This document shows, piece by piece, positions 1-9,145 of a stretch of 64,000 bases of DNA. The stretch is from Dysosmobacter sp. GTDB lineage: Bacteria; Bacillota; Clostridia; Oscillospirales; Oscillospiraceae. The DNA is taken from positions 23,243-87,242 of the forward strand of contig JAPFEH010000006.1 in the NCBI GenBank assembly GCA_026169195.1. Direction: 5' to 3'. The translations under genes were made by a program, and so were the position numbers. The notes under the pieces were generated by a model, which saw only the letters and a list, made by a program, of their open reading frames with translations, was not told the origin of the DNA and did no database searches. Positions within the stretch are counted from its first letter, which is position 1; the number at the start of each line of letters is the position of its first letter.

Positions 1-234
1 CGCGTCAGATTCCGTGGGAACGCCGGTGTGGGTGGCGTAGAGCATTTCACCGATTTCGGCGAAGCAGCCTTCCACGCGGCCCTCCAGCGTGGCGATCCGG
101 ATCCGCAGCTTGGCCACAGACAGCAGCTCTCCGGCTTTTTTTCCGACACCGAAGGCCACATCTGCGGCGACGTCTCCCGCCTGTACGGCGGTGCGCTGCA
201 CGGATTCCAGCAGCGCTGCCAGTTTTTCATTCAT
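1..234 (-). CDS. Partial helical protein, probable zinc-ribbon family paralog (N-terminus)
   Basis: The gene is cut by the window edge: 78 codons read leftward from ATG at 234 without a stop. The start has a good RBS (GGAGG, 5 nt upstream). The visible part (MNEKLAALLESVQ...) is an Ala/Glu-rich helix with no signal peptide or membrane segment. Its layout (N-terminal helix, SVA-x-R/E-I-x-x-L/K motif, then an aromatic E-I/W-M/F-x-Y/N patch) resembles the 125-aa zinc-ribbon protein at 45602, so it may be a paralog whose C-terminal Cys cluster lies outside the window. It is the last visible gene of the recJ-to-hemZ run. Function is unknown; the resemblance is by eye. Confidence 0.7.
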   Translation of the reverse strand, partial: MNEKLAALLESVQRTAVQAGDVAADVAFGVGKKAGELLSVAKLRIRIATLEGRVEGCFAEIGEMLYATHTGVPTESDA

Positions 235-294
235 AAGATCCTCCAATCTCCCGGCGATCCGCGGGAGGAAACAGTCTGACCCGAAGCGCCGGCG

Positions 295-1770
295 TTACAG
301 TCCCAGCGCTTCATAAAAGCGGGCAAAGGCGGCCTGATTGGCGAGATATTTTTCGGGCCGTTCCGTGTATTCCTTGGGATATTTCAAATTGAAGACCCGC
401 TCAATATGGTTGGTGCCCGGCTCCACCATTTTGGTGGAACCGCCGGCGCCGAAGGAGAGAATCGAGCAAAGCTCTGACATGATCTGCACATTGTACCAGC
501 ATTCTGCTCCGGGCTTGCTCCAGCCTACATTTTCATAGCTGCCGGACATATATTTCTGCCGGTAGAGATAGTAGGGGGCGTAGCCCGCCTGCCGCAGCAC
601 AGGGGCGGCGTAATCCAGCATCTCGCTGACGGCCTCCGGACCGGGGACCCGCAGCCCTTCCAGCAGAATGCGGCTGCCCTTTTTCAAAGCCAGCGTATGG
701 ACGGTGATGTTGTCCGTGCCGAAGGTCAGGCAGCGGTCCAGAGAGCGGCGGAAGCCCTCCGGAGTATCCTCCGGAAGACCTGCGATCAGATCCATGTTCA
801 CGTGCGGGAATCCGTAGGATTCCACCAGACGGCAGGCGTGCTCAATATCACCGGCGCTGTGGCGGCGTCCGATGGCGCGCAGCACATGGTCCTCCATGGT
901 CTGCGGATTCACGGAGACCCGGGTGACGCCGTGGGATTTCATCACTGCCAGCTTTTCTGCCGTGATGGTGTCAGGCCTTCCGGCTTCCACCGTGATCTCC
1001 TGACAGGAAAGCAGGTCAAAGGATTCTTCAAAGGCGGTCAGCACCCTGTCCAGCTGCTGTGCCGTCAGCGTGGTGGGGGTGCCGCCCCCCATGTAGAATG
1101 ACCGGCACCGCAGACCCTGCTGCCGCACCATCTCTCCGCCGGCACGAATCTCCTCCACCAGCGCGTCCACATAGGGCGGCACCAGAGAAAAGCTCCGCTC
1201 CACGGACTGGCTCACAAAGGAACAGTAAACGCAGCGGGTGGGGCAGAAGGGAATGCCCACATAGACGGCAATGTCCCGCGGCTCCAGCGCCCGGGACGCG
1301 GTCAGTGCGGCCTGTGCGGTCTCCACCGCCAGCGCGGCCCGATCCGGCGTGACGAAATAGTCCTCTTCCAGCAGGATCCGGGCCTGTTCCGGCGTTTTTC
1401 CCTGCGCCAGTGCCCAAGTGGCGGGCTTGTCCGGTCGGACGCCGGTCAGCATCCCCCATGGGGGCGTGCTTCCGGTGACGGCGCGCGCTGCCAGAAAAAA
1501 GCAGGCGCCCACAGCGTAGCGCCGCTGTCCTTCCCGCTCAAAGTCCGTGCCGGACAGGACGCGTTCATAGGGACAGGAGGCGGTTCTGCCCTGCCAGCGC
1601 AGTTCGGTGACAACGCGGCAGAGGTCCCCCTGCTCCTCCAGAGATAGAATGGCGCAGGAATCATCTCCGGGTAAAATCGGCTCATAGACCGGCAGTTCGC
1701 CGGGAAAGAGGTTCATCAGGCTCTGTTCCACCACATACCGCTCATCATGGCCTCGAAATTCCAGCTTCAT
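295..1770 (-). CDS. hemZ: Oxygen-independent coproporphyrinogen III oxidase-like radical SAM protein HemZ
   Basis: This 491-aa radical SAM protein matches the HemZ family in length (about 500 aa). The CxxxCxxC cluster motif is at C176, C180 and C183 (PFCPTRCVYC), followed by the glycine-rich SAM-binding segment MGGGTPT near residue 227. A roughly 165-residue N-terminal region typical of HemZ, and absent from HemN, precedes the barrel. The family is annotated as coproporphyrinogen dehydrogenase; several members may instead handle haem or act on other substrates, so substrate is uncertain. It starts 10 nt after the MBL hydrolase stop, with a GGAG RBS, and is probably co-transcribed with it. Confidence 0.9.
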   Translation of the reverse strand: MKLEFRGHDERYVVEQSLMNLFPGELPVYEPILPGDDSCAILSLEEQGDLCRVVTELRWQGRTASCPYERVLSGTDFEREGQRRYAVGACFFLAARAVTGSTPPWGMLTGVRPDKPATWALAQGKTPEQARILLEEDYFVTPDRAALAVETAQAALTASRALEPRDIAVYVGIPFCPTRCVYCSFVSQSVERSFSLVPPYVDALVEEIRAGGEMVRQQGLRCRSFYMGGGTPTTLTAQQLDRVLTAFEESFDLLSCQEITVEAGRPDTITAEKLAVMKSHGVTRVSVNPQTMEDHVLRAIGRRHSAGDIEHACRLVESYGFPHVNMDLIAGLPEDTPEGFRRSLDRCLTFGTDNITVHTLALKKGSRILLEGLRVPGPEAVSEMLDYAAPVLRQAGYAPYYLYRQKYMSGSYENVGWSKPGAECWYNVQIMSELCSILSFGAGGSTKMVEPGTNHIERVFNLKYPKEYTERPEKYLANQAAFARFYEALGL

Positions 1771-1780
1771 AGGCGGCTCC

Positions 1781-2395
1781 TCATCGGCTCATGGCCTGAT
1801 GGAGGAAGGGATTTTCCCGCCGCTCCCGCTCCAGCGTGCTGGACTCCATGTGGCCGGGATAGACGGCAGGATCGCCTTCCAGCTGTCCCAGCCGTTTCAG
1901 GGAAGCCATGATTTTTTTCATGCTGCCGCCGGGGAAATCCGTCCGCCCGCAGGAGCCTGCAAACAAAGTGTCTCCGCAGAAGAGGGCGTCTCCGCAGCGA
2001 AGGGTGACGCTGCCTTCGGAGTGACCGGGGGTGGAAAGCACCTCCAGCGTCAGACTGCCGACTGGAATCGTATCTCCTTCGCCGTAGTCCAGAGAATCCG
2101 GCACCCGCGGGAAGAGCTGGCGCATATAGCTGTCCCCCTCGCACTGGTCCCGCCGGCTGAGATAGACCGGAACCTCCGGCCACTGCTGCCGCAGACCGGC
2201 GACGCCGCCGGTGTGGTCATAATGACCATGGGTCAGCAAAATGGCGGCGGGGGCGCATCCGCTCTCCGCCACGGCAGCGGCCACCCGTCCGGCGTCCCCG
2301 CCGGGGTCGATGACAGCACAGCGCTGCGTCGTCTCATCGCAGAGGAGGTAGCAGTTGGTCCCGATGGGGCCGACTTGTAAGCATTTGATGTTCAT
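1781..2395 (-). CDS. MBL-fold metallo-hydrolase, glyoxalase II-like
   Basis: A 204-aa metallo-beta-lactamase fold enzyme. The zinc motif HxHxDH is at residues 56-61 (THGHYDHTGG), with a further ligand in TPGHSEGSV and a C-terminal YPGH. Length and motifs fit the short YcbL/glyoxalase-II-like thiolester hydrolases common in Firmicutes. I chose ATG 2395, not the track start 2428, because GGAG lies 7 nt upstream and family members begin with this MNIKCLQVGPI-type strand. It lies between dtd and hemZ with 13- and 10-nt gaps, so it belongs to the operon. The physiological substrate cannot be read from sequence. Confidence 0.87.
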   Translation of the reverse strand: MNIKCLQVGPIGTNCYLLCDETTQRCAVIDPGGDAGRVAAAVAESGCAPAAILLTHGHYDHTGGVAGLRQQWPEVPVYLSRRDQCEGDSYMRQLFPRVPDSLDYGEGDTIPVGSLTLEVLSTPGHSEGSVTLRCGDALFCGDTLFAGSCGRTDFPGGSMKKIMASLKRLGQLEGDPAVYPGHMESSTLERERRENPFLHQAMSR

Positions 2396-2408
2396 AAGCG
2401 TCTCCTTC

Positions 2409-2852
2409 TCAGGGGCGGTCCGTGTCAAAAAGAATGGTGACAGGGCCGTGATTCAGGGAATCGACCTCCATCTTTGCGCCGAATTCCCCGTGCTCCACGG
2501 TAAAGCCCCGTTCCCGGCAGCGGGCCATAAAGGCCTCGTAAAGAGGAATGGCCAGATCCGGTTTGGCTGCTCCGGAGAAACCGGGACGGCGGGAGGAGGT
2601 GTCTGCAAAGAGTGTGAACTGGGAGACAACCAGAAGGCTCCCGCCTACCTGCTCCAGATTCAGGTTCATTTTTTCGTTTTCATCTTCAAAGATGCGGAGA
2701 TTGCAGATCTTGTCCGCCAGCTTGACGGCGGTGTCATGGGTGTCACTGGGAGCGACGCCCAGCAAAACCAGATAGCCCTCGCCGATTTGTCCGCTGACGC
2801 GGCCTTCAATGGTGACGGAGGCGTGTTTGACGCGGGTGACGACTGCGCGCAT
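2409..2852 (-). CDS. dtd: D-aminoacyl-tRNA deacylase
   Basis: A 147-aa protein of typical Dtd length. It hydrolyses D-aminoacyl-tRNA, and Gly-tRNA(Ala), in the cytoplasm as translation quality control. The family signatures are present: the N-terminal MRAVVTRVKHASV strand, the catalytic-loop SQFTL motif, and the cross-subunit Gly-cisPro motif in NHGPVTI near the C-terminus. It follows rel by 45 nt and precedes the MBL hydrolase by 13 nt; the rel-dtd pairing is common in Firmicutes. No anomaly is seen. Confidence 0.95.
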   Translation of the reverse strand: MRAVVTRVKHASVTIEGRVSGQIGEGYLVLLGVAPSDTHDTAVKLADKICNLRIFEDENEKMNLNLEQVGGSLLVVSQFTLFADTSSRRPGFSGAAKPDLAIPLYEAFMARCRERGFTVEHGEFGAKMEVDSLNHGPVTILFDTDRP

Positions 2853-2897
2853 GGGTACTCCTTTCCGGCGTCCTGCCGGGACGCCGCGGGCGCTGCA

Positions 2898-5108
2898 TCA
2901 GCCTGCCGGTCTTGTGACGTTGAGCACGCCGGAGATCTGATGGAGCTTATTCATCAGTGTGGTCAGCTGCTGCCCGTCCCGAACCCGGACCTCCAGACGG
3001 CAGATGGCGTAGCCATCCTCTGTGGAGCGGGTATTGATGCCAAGCACAAAGGTGTTGGTGGTGGACAGGGCTGCGGAAATATCCAGCAGCAGATTGTGGC
3101 GGTCCTTGCAAAGCGCTTCCAGAATGGTGGGATAGCTTTCGTTGGTGTCGCTGCCCCATGAGACCTTGATCCAGCGGCCTGCCTGATCGGGCGCGGTCCG
3201 CTTTTCCTGAGAGGCGTTGGGACAATCCGCCCGATGGACGGAAACGCCGTACCCCCGGGTGATAAAGCCCACGATCTCATCGCCGGGCACGGGAGTACAG
3301 CATTTGGAGAACTTTACCAGACAGTTGTTCAAGCCCTCCACAATGATGCCCTGCTCGCTCTTGATCTTCTTGGGAGCGGGGGAGCGGGGCTCTTCTCTGG
3401 GGGGCTTTGGTTCGGCTGCTTCCACTGTCTGCTGCTCCAGCTGGTGCTGCTTGGCAAGACGCTGAAGCTCACCCTGCATCCGGCTGACCGCTTTTTGTGC
3501 GGAAAAGCCGCCGTAGCCGATGGCAGCATACATCTCCTCCAGAGAGGGATACGAGACTTTTTTCAAAATGCCCGGAAGGACCTCCGGGTCTGTAATGTCC
3601 CGCATGGCAAGGCCGCAGTGCTTCAGCTCCGCTTCAAAGGAGGCGCGGCCGTTGGCGATGTTTTCCTCCTTGCGCTCTTTTTTGAACCACTGGCGGATCT
3701 TACTGCGGGCTTCACTGGATTTGGCGATTTTCATCCAGTCCCGACTGGGACCTTTGGCGTTTTTGGCGGTCAGGATCTCCACAATGTCGCCGTTTTTCAG
3801 CACATGGTCCAGCGTGACAATGCGGTTGTTGACCTTGGCGCCCACCATCCGGTTGCCAACGGCAGAATGGATGGCATAGGCGAAGTCGATGGGGGTAGCG
3901 CCTGCGGGCAGGTTCTGTACGTCGCCGTTGGGCGTAAAGACGAAGACCTCGTCGGAGAACATATCGATCTTCAAAGAGTGGATATATTCCTCGGCATCGG
4001 CGCCTTCCTGATTTTCCAGCAGGCGGCGGACCCACTCATAGCGGCCCTCCGAGCCGGCGCCCTGACCGCCCTGCTTGTATTTCCAGTGGGCGGCGACGCC
4101 GTATTCAGCGATTTCATGCATCTCCCGGGTGCGGATCTGAACTTCAAACGGGTATCCGTCATTGCCCATGACGGTGGTGTGCAGAGACTGGTAGCCGTTG
4201 GGCTTGGGGGTGCCGATATAATCCTTGAAGCGGCCGAGGATGGGCTTATAGATATCGTGGATCACGCCCAGCACATTGTAGCAGTCGCCTACATTTTCCA
4301 CCACGACCCGGAACGCGAACAGGTCGAAGATCTCATCCAGAGATTTGTTCTGGTTGAACATCTTCCGGTAGATGGAATAGGGGTGCTTCATGCGGCCGTA
4401 AGCCACGTGCTGGATGCCCATTTCGCTCAGCCGCTGGTCGATCTGGATCTGGGTGCGCTTCATGAAGGCCTCGTACTCGGGCTTTTTGGCATCCAGCTTG
4501 GAAACGATCTCCTCATAGCCGATGGGATCCAGATACTTTAAGGACAGATCCTCCAGCTCCCATTTGATCCGCTGCATCCCCAGCCGGTGGGCGATGGGCG
4601 CATAGATCTCCATGGTCTCCAAGGATTTTTGCTTCTGCTTGGGAGGGGACTGGTATTCCATGGTCCGCATATTGTGGAGCCGGTCGGAAATTTTGATCAG
4701 GATGACCCGGATGTCCTTGCTCATGGCAAAGAGCATTTTCCGCAGGTTTTCCATCTGCTCATCCTCTTTGGTGGCATACTGGATCCGGGTCAGCTTGCTG
4801 ACGCCCTCCACCAGATTGGCGATGGTGGGGGAAAACAGTCTGGCAACGTCCTCGTGGGTGGCTGCCGTGTCCTCGATCACGTCGTGAAGCAGGGCGGCGA
4901 TGATGGACTCGGAATCCAGCTTCTGGTCCGCCACGATCTGCGCCACCGCCAGCGGATGAATGATATAAGGCTCGCCGCTTTTCCGCTTCTGCCCCGCATG
5001 GCATTGGTCGGCGTATTGGAACGCGGCGCGGATCTGGGTGAAGTCCGCCGCAGGATTGTAACTGCGGATGGAGTGCTCCAGCTGTTCGTATTGTTCCTGC
5101 AATGTCAT
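2898..5108 (-). CDS. rel: Bifunctional (p)ppGpp synthetase/hydrolase
   Basis: A 736-aa long RelA/SpoT homolog. Domains run HD hydrolase (H51, H75-D76, E79-D80 in LLHDVIEDT), synthetase (near 230-340, with GRFKDYIGTPKPNGYQSLHT), TGS (DEVFVFTPNGDVQNL), a helical/zinc-finger-like region with Cys-Cys (KCCTPVPGD), and a C-terminal ACT domain. An intact HD box and synthetase motif predict a bifunctional stringent-response enzyme that makes and degrades (p)ppGpp on ribosome stalling. The start ATG overlaps the recJ stop by 4 nt, so translation is probably coupled. The recJ-rel-dtd order is widespread in Gram-positives. Confidence 0.96.
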   Translation of the reverse strand: MTLQEQYEQLEHSIRSYNPAADFTQIRAAFQYADQCHAGQKRKSGEPYIIHPLAVAQIVADQKLDSESIIAALLHDVIEDTAATHEDVARLFSPTIANLVEGVSKLTRIQYATKEDEQMENLRKMLFAMSKDIRVILIKISDRLHNMRTMEYQSPPKQKQKSLETMEIYAPIAHRLGMQRIKWELEDLSLKYLDPIGYEEIVSKLDAKKPEYEAFMKRTQIQIDQRLSEMGIQHVAYGRMKHPYSIYRKMFNQNKSLDEIFDLFAFRVVVENVGDCYNVLGVIHDIYKPILGRFKDYIGTPKPNGYQSLHTTVMGNDGYPFEVQIRTREMHEIAEYGVAAHWKYKQGGQGAGSEGRYEWVRRLLENQEGADAEEYIHSLKIDMFSDEVFVFTPNGDVQNLPAGATPIDFAYAIHSAVGNRMVGAKVNNRIVTLDHVLKNGDIVEILTAKNAKGPSRDWMKIAKSSEARSKIRQWFKKERKEENIANGRASFEAELKHCGLAMRDITDPEVLPGILKKVSYPSLEEMYAAIGYGGFSAQKAVSRMQGELQRLAKQHQLEQQTVEAAEPKPPREEPRSPAPKKIKSEQGIIVEGLNNCLVKFSKCCTPVPGDEIVGFITRGYGVSVHRADCPNASQEKRTAPDQAGRWIKVSWGSDTNESYPTILEALCKDRHNLLLDISAALSTTNTFVLGINTRSTEDGYAICRLEVRVRDGQQLTTLMNKLHQISGVLNVTRPAG

Positions 5109-7204
5109 GCCATATCACCTCGCTTTTGATCGGCAGGTTCCACCCGCAGGCGGGTAAGATAGGGGCAGGCAAACAGGTCCACCTTGCCCTGTGTGCCATT
5201 GAGAGAAAGGGTGATCCGGTCACTTTGGACGTTCATGGAAATCAGTCCCCGTTCCTGAAAGACCTGAAGCGCCAGAGCGGTGCGGAGGAAGCTTTCGCTG
5301 CCGCCGGACAGTGCAGCCAGATGCCGCAGATAGGGAAGGGTATCCTCCTCGGCTTTTCCGGAGCGAAGATGCCGCTCCAGCACCCGCCAGCATGAACCGA
5401 ATTGATCCCGGGAGGCGCTCAGCCGGGAAGCCTCCTGCGCAGTGACGCTGCCGCCGGAGAGCAGGCGGTGGATCAGCTCCAGATCCGCTGCCTCGTGGCG
5501 GCTGGGGACCAGAGAGGGACGAATGTCGATCAGCTGCAATTGCAGCGTGGTACTGCCCCGGAACGTATTGGCCTGCAGATAGAACGCGGCGTCCACCCGG
5601 CTGCCGGCGCTGATGCCGCACTCCTGCGCCGTTACGGAAAAGAAGATGGCGTCAAACCGGGAAGTGCCCTTGGAAAGACGCAGCTTCAGGTGACGCCCCT
5701 GTCCCACGGACTGGATGGCGTCCACTGTGGCTCCCAGCAGGGCGAAGGAGGGACGGGGATTTCCGGAACCGTAAGGCTCCAGCAGACTCAGCTGCTCCAC
5801 CTGATCCAGCGTGACCTCGCCCGGACAGGTGATGGCAGCGTCTACCTCCAGAGAGGAGACCGGCAGTGCGCCGTCCATGGCGGAACGGACATAGCGGTTC
5901 ATCCGCTGGCGGAAGGCGCCGATGTTGCTCTCAGGGATGGTGAAGCCGGCTGCCAGCTCATGGCCGCCGAAACCGTCCAGCAGATCGGAGCAGGACTCCA
6001 GCGCGGCAAAGAGGTTGAAGCCCCCGTAAGACCGGCAGGAGCCTTTGCCCGTGCCGTCCTTAAGGTGGATCATAAAGCTGGGACAGGAGTATTTTTCACT
6101 GAGGCGGGAGGCAACGATGCCGACCACGCCCTGATGCCAGTCCTCGCTGGAGAGCACCAGCGCGCTGCGCTCCTCGCTGCGCAGCTTGTCGATTTTTTCC
6201 ATGGCGTCGGCGCAGATGGTCTGCTCCACCGCCTGCCGCTCCCGGTTCAGATCGCACAGGGCGCGGGCCAGCTCCTCCGCCAGAGCAGGATCGTCCGTTT
6301 CCAGCAGATCTGCCGCCAGATCGGCGGCGCCCATGCGGCCGGCTGCGTTGATGCGGGGGGAGAGCACGAAGCCGACCTGAATGGAGGTGATGGGCTTGCC
6401 CAGCAGGCCCGCCTCTTTCAAAAGTGCGTGAATGCCCACAAAATCCGTGTGGGGCAGGGCCTCCAGACCGCAGGAGACGATGGTGCGGTTTTCGCCCTCC
6501 ATCCGCATGACGTCGGCAATGGTGCCGATGGCGGCCAGCGTGCAGTATCGGGCAAAAAGCGCGTCTTCCCGGTTCTCGCCGCCCAGCGCCAGCACCAATT
6601 TCAGCGTGACGCCCACGCCTGCCAGATGCTTGAAGGGGTAGGGGCAGTCCGGACGGTGGGGGTCCACCACCGCTGCGGCGTTGGGCAGGGCTTCCTTGCA
6701 TTCGTGGTGGTCTGTTACCACCACGTCCATGCCGAGGGAGTTGGCGAAGTCCACCTCATCGTTTCCGGTAATGCCGCAGTCCACGGTAATCATTAAAGTA
6801 GCTCCCTGACGGTGCAGGTTTTCAATGGCCTCCCTGCTGAGACCGTATCCGTCCTCAATGCGGCGGGGAATATAGCGCAGGCACTTGGCCCCGCAGCTTT
6901 TCAAATAGTCCCGCAGCAGCACGGTTGAAGTGATGCCGTCCACATCGTAATCGCCGAAAACGGCAATGGTCTCTCCCTGAGCAATGGCACGCTGGATGCG
7001 GCTGACGGCCTTATCCATGTCCCGCATCCGCATGGGGGAGATGGTCAGCTGCCGTTCCCGATCCAGAAATTCTGCAGCAGCCTCCGGGGAGGTGATACCG
7101 CGGGCGGCAAGGACCGTGGAAAGCAGATAGGGATATCCGGCGCTGCGCAGAAGGGCCACATCCTGATCCGGCGGTGCCCCGATGTTCCATTTTTTGAACT
7201 TCAC
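5105..7204 (-). CDS. recJ: Single-stranded-DNA-specific exonuclease RecJ
   Basis: A 699-aa DHH-family nuclease. The metal-binding motifs are DYDVDG (85-90), VDCGITG (near 141) and DHH (165-167); DHHA1 and the OB-like domain follow, with GGHELAAGF and PYGSGNPRP visible. RecJ degrades ssDNA 5'->3' in RecFOR recombination and base-excision repair. The start is GTG 7204 with AAAGGAGGG 9 nt upstream. It heads the operon, with a TTTACC-N17-TATAAT promoter just upstream, and overlaps rel by 4 nt. At about 700 aa it carries the C-terminal extension seen in many Firmicute RecJ proteins. Confidence 0.95.
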   Translation of the reverse strand: MKFKKWNIGAPPDQDVALLRSAGYPYLLSTVLAARGITSPEAAAEFLDRERQLTISPMRMRDMDKAVSRIQRAIAQGETIAVFGDYDVDGITSTVLLRDYLKSCGAKCLRYIPRRIEDGYGLSREAIENLHRQGATLMITVDCGITGNDEVDFANSLGMDVVVTDHHECKEALPNAAAVVDPHRPDCPYPFKHLAGVGVTLKLVLALGGENREDALFARYCTLAAIGTIADVMRMEGENRTIVSCGLEALPHTDFVGIHALLKEAGLLGKPITSIQVGFVLSPRINAAGRMGAADLAADLLETDDPALAEELARALCDLNRERQAVEQTICADAMEKIDKLRSEERSALVLSSEDWHQGVVGIVASRLSEKYSCPSFMIHLKDGTGKGSCRSYGGFNLFAALESCSDLLDGFGGHELAAGFTIPESNIGAFRQRMNRYVRSAMDGALPVSSLEVDAAITCPGEVTLDQVEQLSLLEPYGSGNPRPSFALLGATVDAIQSVGQGRHLKLRLSKGTSRFDAIFFSVTAQECGISAGSRVDAAFYLQANTFRGSTTLQLQLIDIRPSLVPSRHEAADLELIHRLLSGGSVTAQEASRLSASRDQFGSCWRVLERHLRSGKAEEDTLPYLRHLAALSGGSESFLRTALALQVFQERGLISMNVQSDRITLSLNGTQGKVDLFACPYLTRLRVEPADQKRGDMA

Positions 7205-7254
7205 AGGATGTCCCTCCTTTCTCCATGAGAAAAATAATCTAAAATAACTAAATA

Positions 7255-7283
7255 ATTATAGCAGAAAAGAAATGCAAGGTAAA
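7255..7283 (-). promoter_or_regulatory. Sigma-A-type promoter of the recJ operon
   Basis: On the minus strand the sequence reads TTTACC, a 17-bp spacer, then TATAAT, about 50 nt before the recJ GTG. The surrounding stretch is markedly AT-rich. Spacing and -10 are consensus; the -35 has two mismatches. It is the only strong candidate upstream of the recJ-rel-dtd-MBL-hemZ series. Confidence 0.7.
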
Positions 7284-7477
7284 GAATGAATTTCAAAAGT
7301 CTCAAGCACTGCAAGCATCATCTTCAAGTGAAAGTAAACAACCGGCATACGCAGCCTGATGAAAGCCATGTTTCAGCTTCACAGTATCATCATCCTCCGC
7401 TTGATTCAATGCACAGTTCAATTGACGAAGTTATCACCGGTTGACCCAAATGTAAAAAGGGGGGAGGGGGAGTTTGA

Positions 7478-7506
7478 TTGACTGTGTATGAAAATTCTGG
7501 TATAGT
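7478..7506 (+). promoter_or_regulatory. Sigma-A-type promoter of the SLH/GH18-like gene
   Basis: TTGACT, a 17-bp spacer and TATAGT, 45 nt before ATG 7552. A polypurine tract (AAAAAGGGGGGAGGGGG) lies directly upstream of the -35. The rest of the 7284-7477 stretch shows nothing coding. Confidence 0.75.
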
Positions 7507-7551
7507 GGGAATAATTTGGCACTGAATTGTGCCAGAAGGAGCGTAAGAAAC

Positions 7552-9054
7552 ATGAAAAAACAATGGAAACGGCTGGCGGCGTGCGCAGTGCTGTGCGCGG
7601 TGCTGACCGGCGGACTGACGGTGCCCGCAGCGGCGGGCTTTGCCGATGTGCCGGCAAACCACTGGGCATCGGAGAGTATCCGGCTTTGTGTGGAGCGGGG
7701 CTTTTTTCAGGGGCAGTCATCCAGCCGCTTTGGCTTGGGCGGACAGATGACCCGCTCCGCCTTTGCGGTGGTTTTGTGCCGCTTTTTCGGTTGGGAGCCG
7801 GCATCCCCTGCGAAAGCGGTTTACGAGGATGTGCCGGCAGAGGCGTGGTATGCCGGGGCGGTGGAGGCTGCCTATCGCCATGGCGCCCTGACGGACCAGC
7901 AGGAGACCTTCCGCCCCGATGCGCCCATTACCCGGGAGGAACTGGCGGTGATGCTGGTGCGGGCCATGGGCTACGGCAGCATTGCAGGTCTTGCGCAGGA
8001 TCTGCCCATGCCCTTCCGAGATGTGACCACCAATACCGGCTATATTACCATGGCCTATGATCTGGGCTTGATGAGCGGCACCTCCGCGGACACATTTTCT
8101 CCGGACCGGGCAGCCACCAGAGAGCAGGTGGCGGTCATTTTGACGCGGCTTTACGATCAGCTCCACAAAAAAGGGATGGGACTGATGACCGTTGCCGCCG
8201 TGCCGGGGGATTTTGCGGGTTTGAAAGCGGTAGCGGTTCCAGCGGGACGGATGATTACAGTGGGGGAACGACCGACCATCAATACGGTCATGCGTCCGGA
8301 GGAGACGGCTCCCGTTCTGGAGGCGGCACGGAAGGCCGGCACGAAAACACTGCTCTACCTTACCGGCGGACCTACCGCACTGAGGGCACCTGCCGCAGCG
8401 GCGGCGCAAACGGTTTCGGAGGCGGTGCGCACAGGCGGGTATGACGGTTTGATGCTGTATATTCCCGCACTGAAAGCCAAGGACGAAGAACGCATGACTG
8501 CGCTGGCACAGGCGCTGGACGCCGCGCTGGGTGCGGAGAAGCTGCTGTATGTGATGGCTGATGCCCCTGCCCGCGGAGAAGAGGAGCCCGGCTATGACTA
8601 TGCGGCGCTTGCCGCTGCTGCGGATCAGCTGGTGCTGCGGGTAGCCGATCACCAGATCTTCCCCGGTGGATTCCCCACAACGCCGGTAGATCCGCTGGAG
8701 GAGCTTTACTATGCGTTGGGAACATTGAAAACGGTGGAAAGCGGAAAGCTGGCGCTCTCTGTGACAGCCGGTGTCTCTGCATGGAACGGCGGAAAGCGCT
8801 GCGCGCTCACGGCAGAGGAGTTTCAAGCCCTGCTGGCGGATCCCGAAACAGAACGGCACTATTCTGACCGGTATGCCTGCGCCTACCTCACCGGAACGCT
8901 GAAAAAAGGCGGAGATGTGGTCGTATGGTATCTGGACCGGCAGGGGGCGGCAGCCCGCGTCCAGCTGGCACGGGCTTTTGGCGTACAGCAGCTGTGTCTG
9001 GATGACTGGTCCTTTGCCGGGGAAGATCTGCTGGCTGGCCTGCGGGAGAGCTGA
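7552..9054 (+). CDS. Secreted SLH-domain protein with GH18-like C-terminal barrel
   Basis: A 500-aa exported protein. It has a signal peptide (MKKQWKRL, hydrophobic core, VPAAAG), then three S-layer-homology motifs (FADVPANHWASESI; YEDVPAEAWYAGAV; FRDVTTNTGYITMA) to about residue 200, which would anchor it to cell-wall polymer. The remainder has the strand pattern of a GH18/YaaH-like TIM barrel (GGYDGLMLYIPALK, YDYAALAAAADQLVL, VVWYLDRQ, LCLDDWSFAG). The usual DxxDxDxE catalytic motif is not evident where GYDGLMLYIP falls, so it may bind rather than cleave glycans. I chose ATG 7552 (GAAGGAG 9 nt upstream) rather than the track start. Confidence 0.8.
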   Translation: MKKQWKRLAACAVLCAVLTGGLTVPAAAGFADVPANHWASESIRLCVERGFFQGQSSSRFGLGGQMTRSAFAVVLCRFFGWEPASPAKAVYEDVPAEAWYAGAVEAAYRHGALTDQQETFRPDAPITREELAVMLVRAMGYGSIAGLAQDLPMPFRDVTTNTGYITMAYDLGLMSGTSADTFSPDRAATREQVAVILTRLYDQLHKKGMGLMTVAAVPGDFAGLKAVAVPAGRMITVGERPTINTVMRPEETAPVLEAARKAGTKTLLYLTGGPTALRAPAAAAAQTVSEAVRTGGYDGLMLYIPALKAKDEERMTALAQALDAALGAEKLLYVMADAPARGEEEPGYDYAALAAAADQLVLRVADHQIFPGGFPTTPVDPLEELYYALGTLKTVESGKLALSVTAGVSAWNGGKRCALTAEEFQALLADPETERHYSDRYACAYLTGTLKKGGDVVVWYLDRQGAAARVQLARAFGVQQLCLDDWSFAGEDLLAGLRES

Positions 9055-9091
9055 GAAGATTCACGATATTTCTGCAATGCCGATATCCACT

Positions 9092-9130
9092 GCGCCCCGT
9101 CCGGTAAACTGCCGGACGGGGCGCTTTTTT
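9092..9130 (+). terminator. Intrinsic terminator after the SLH gene
   Basis: A perfect 13-bp GC stem (GCGCCCCGTCCGG with CCGGACGGGGCGC) and 7-nt loop, followed by six T residues, 38 nt after the SLH stop. Confidence 0.9.
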
Positions 9131-9145
9131 GCGGGAGCATGCAAA

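Noticed and set aside
3234-4541. 435-aa plus-strand ORF opposite rel
   Set aside because: It mirrors the rel gene, has no RBS or family motif, and low-complexity antisense composition typical of GC-rich DNA.
7284-7477. Possible small gene in the 194-bp gap before the SLH gene
   Set aside because: Only shadow frames of AT-rich, low-complexity sequence; no RBS-start pair.
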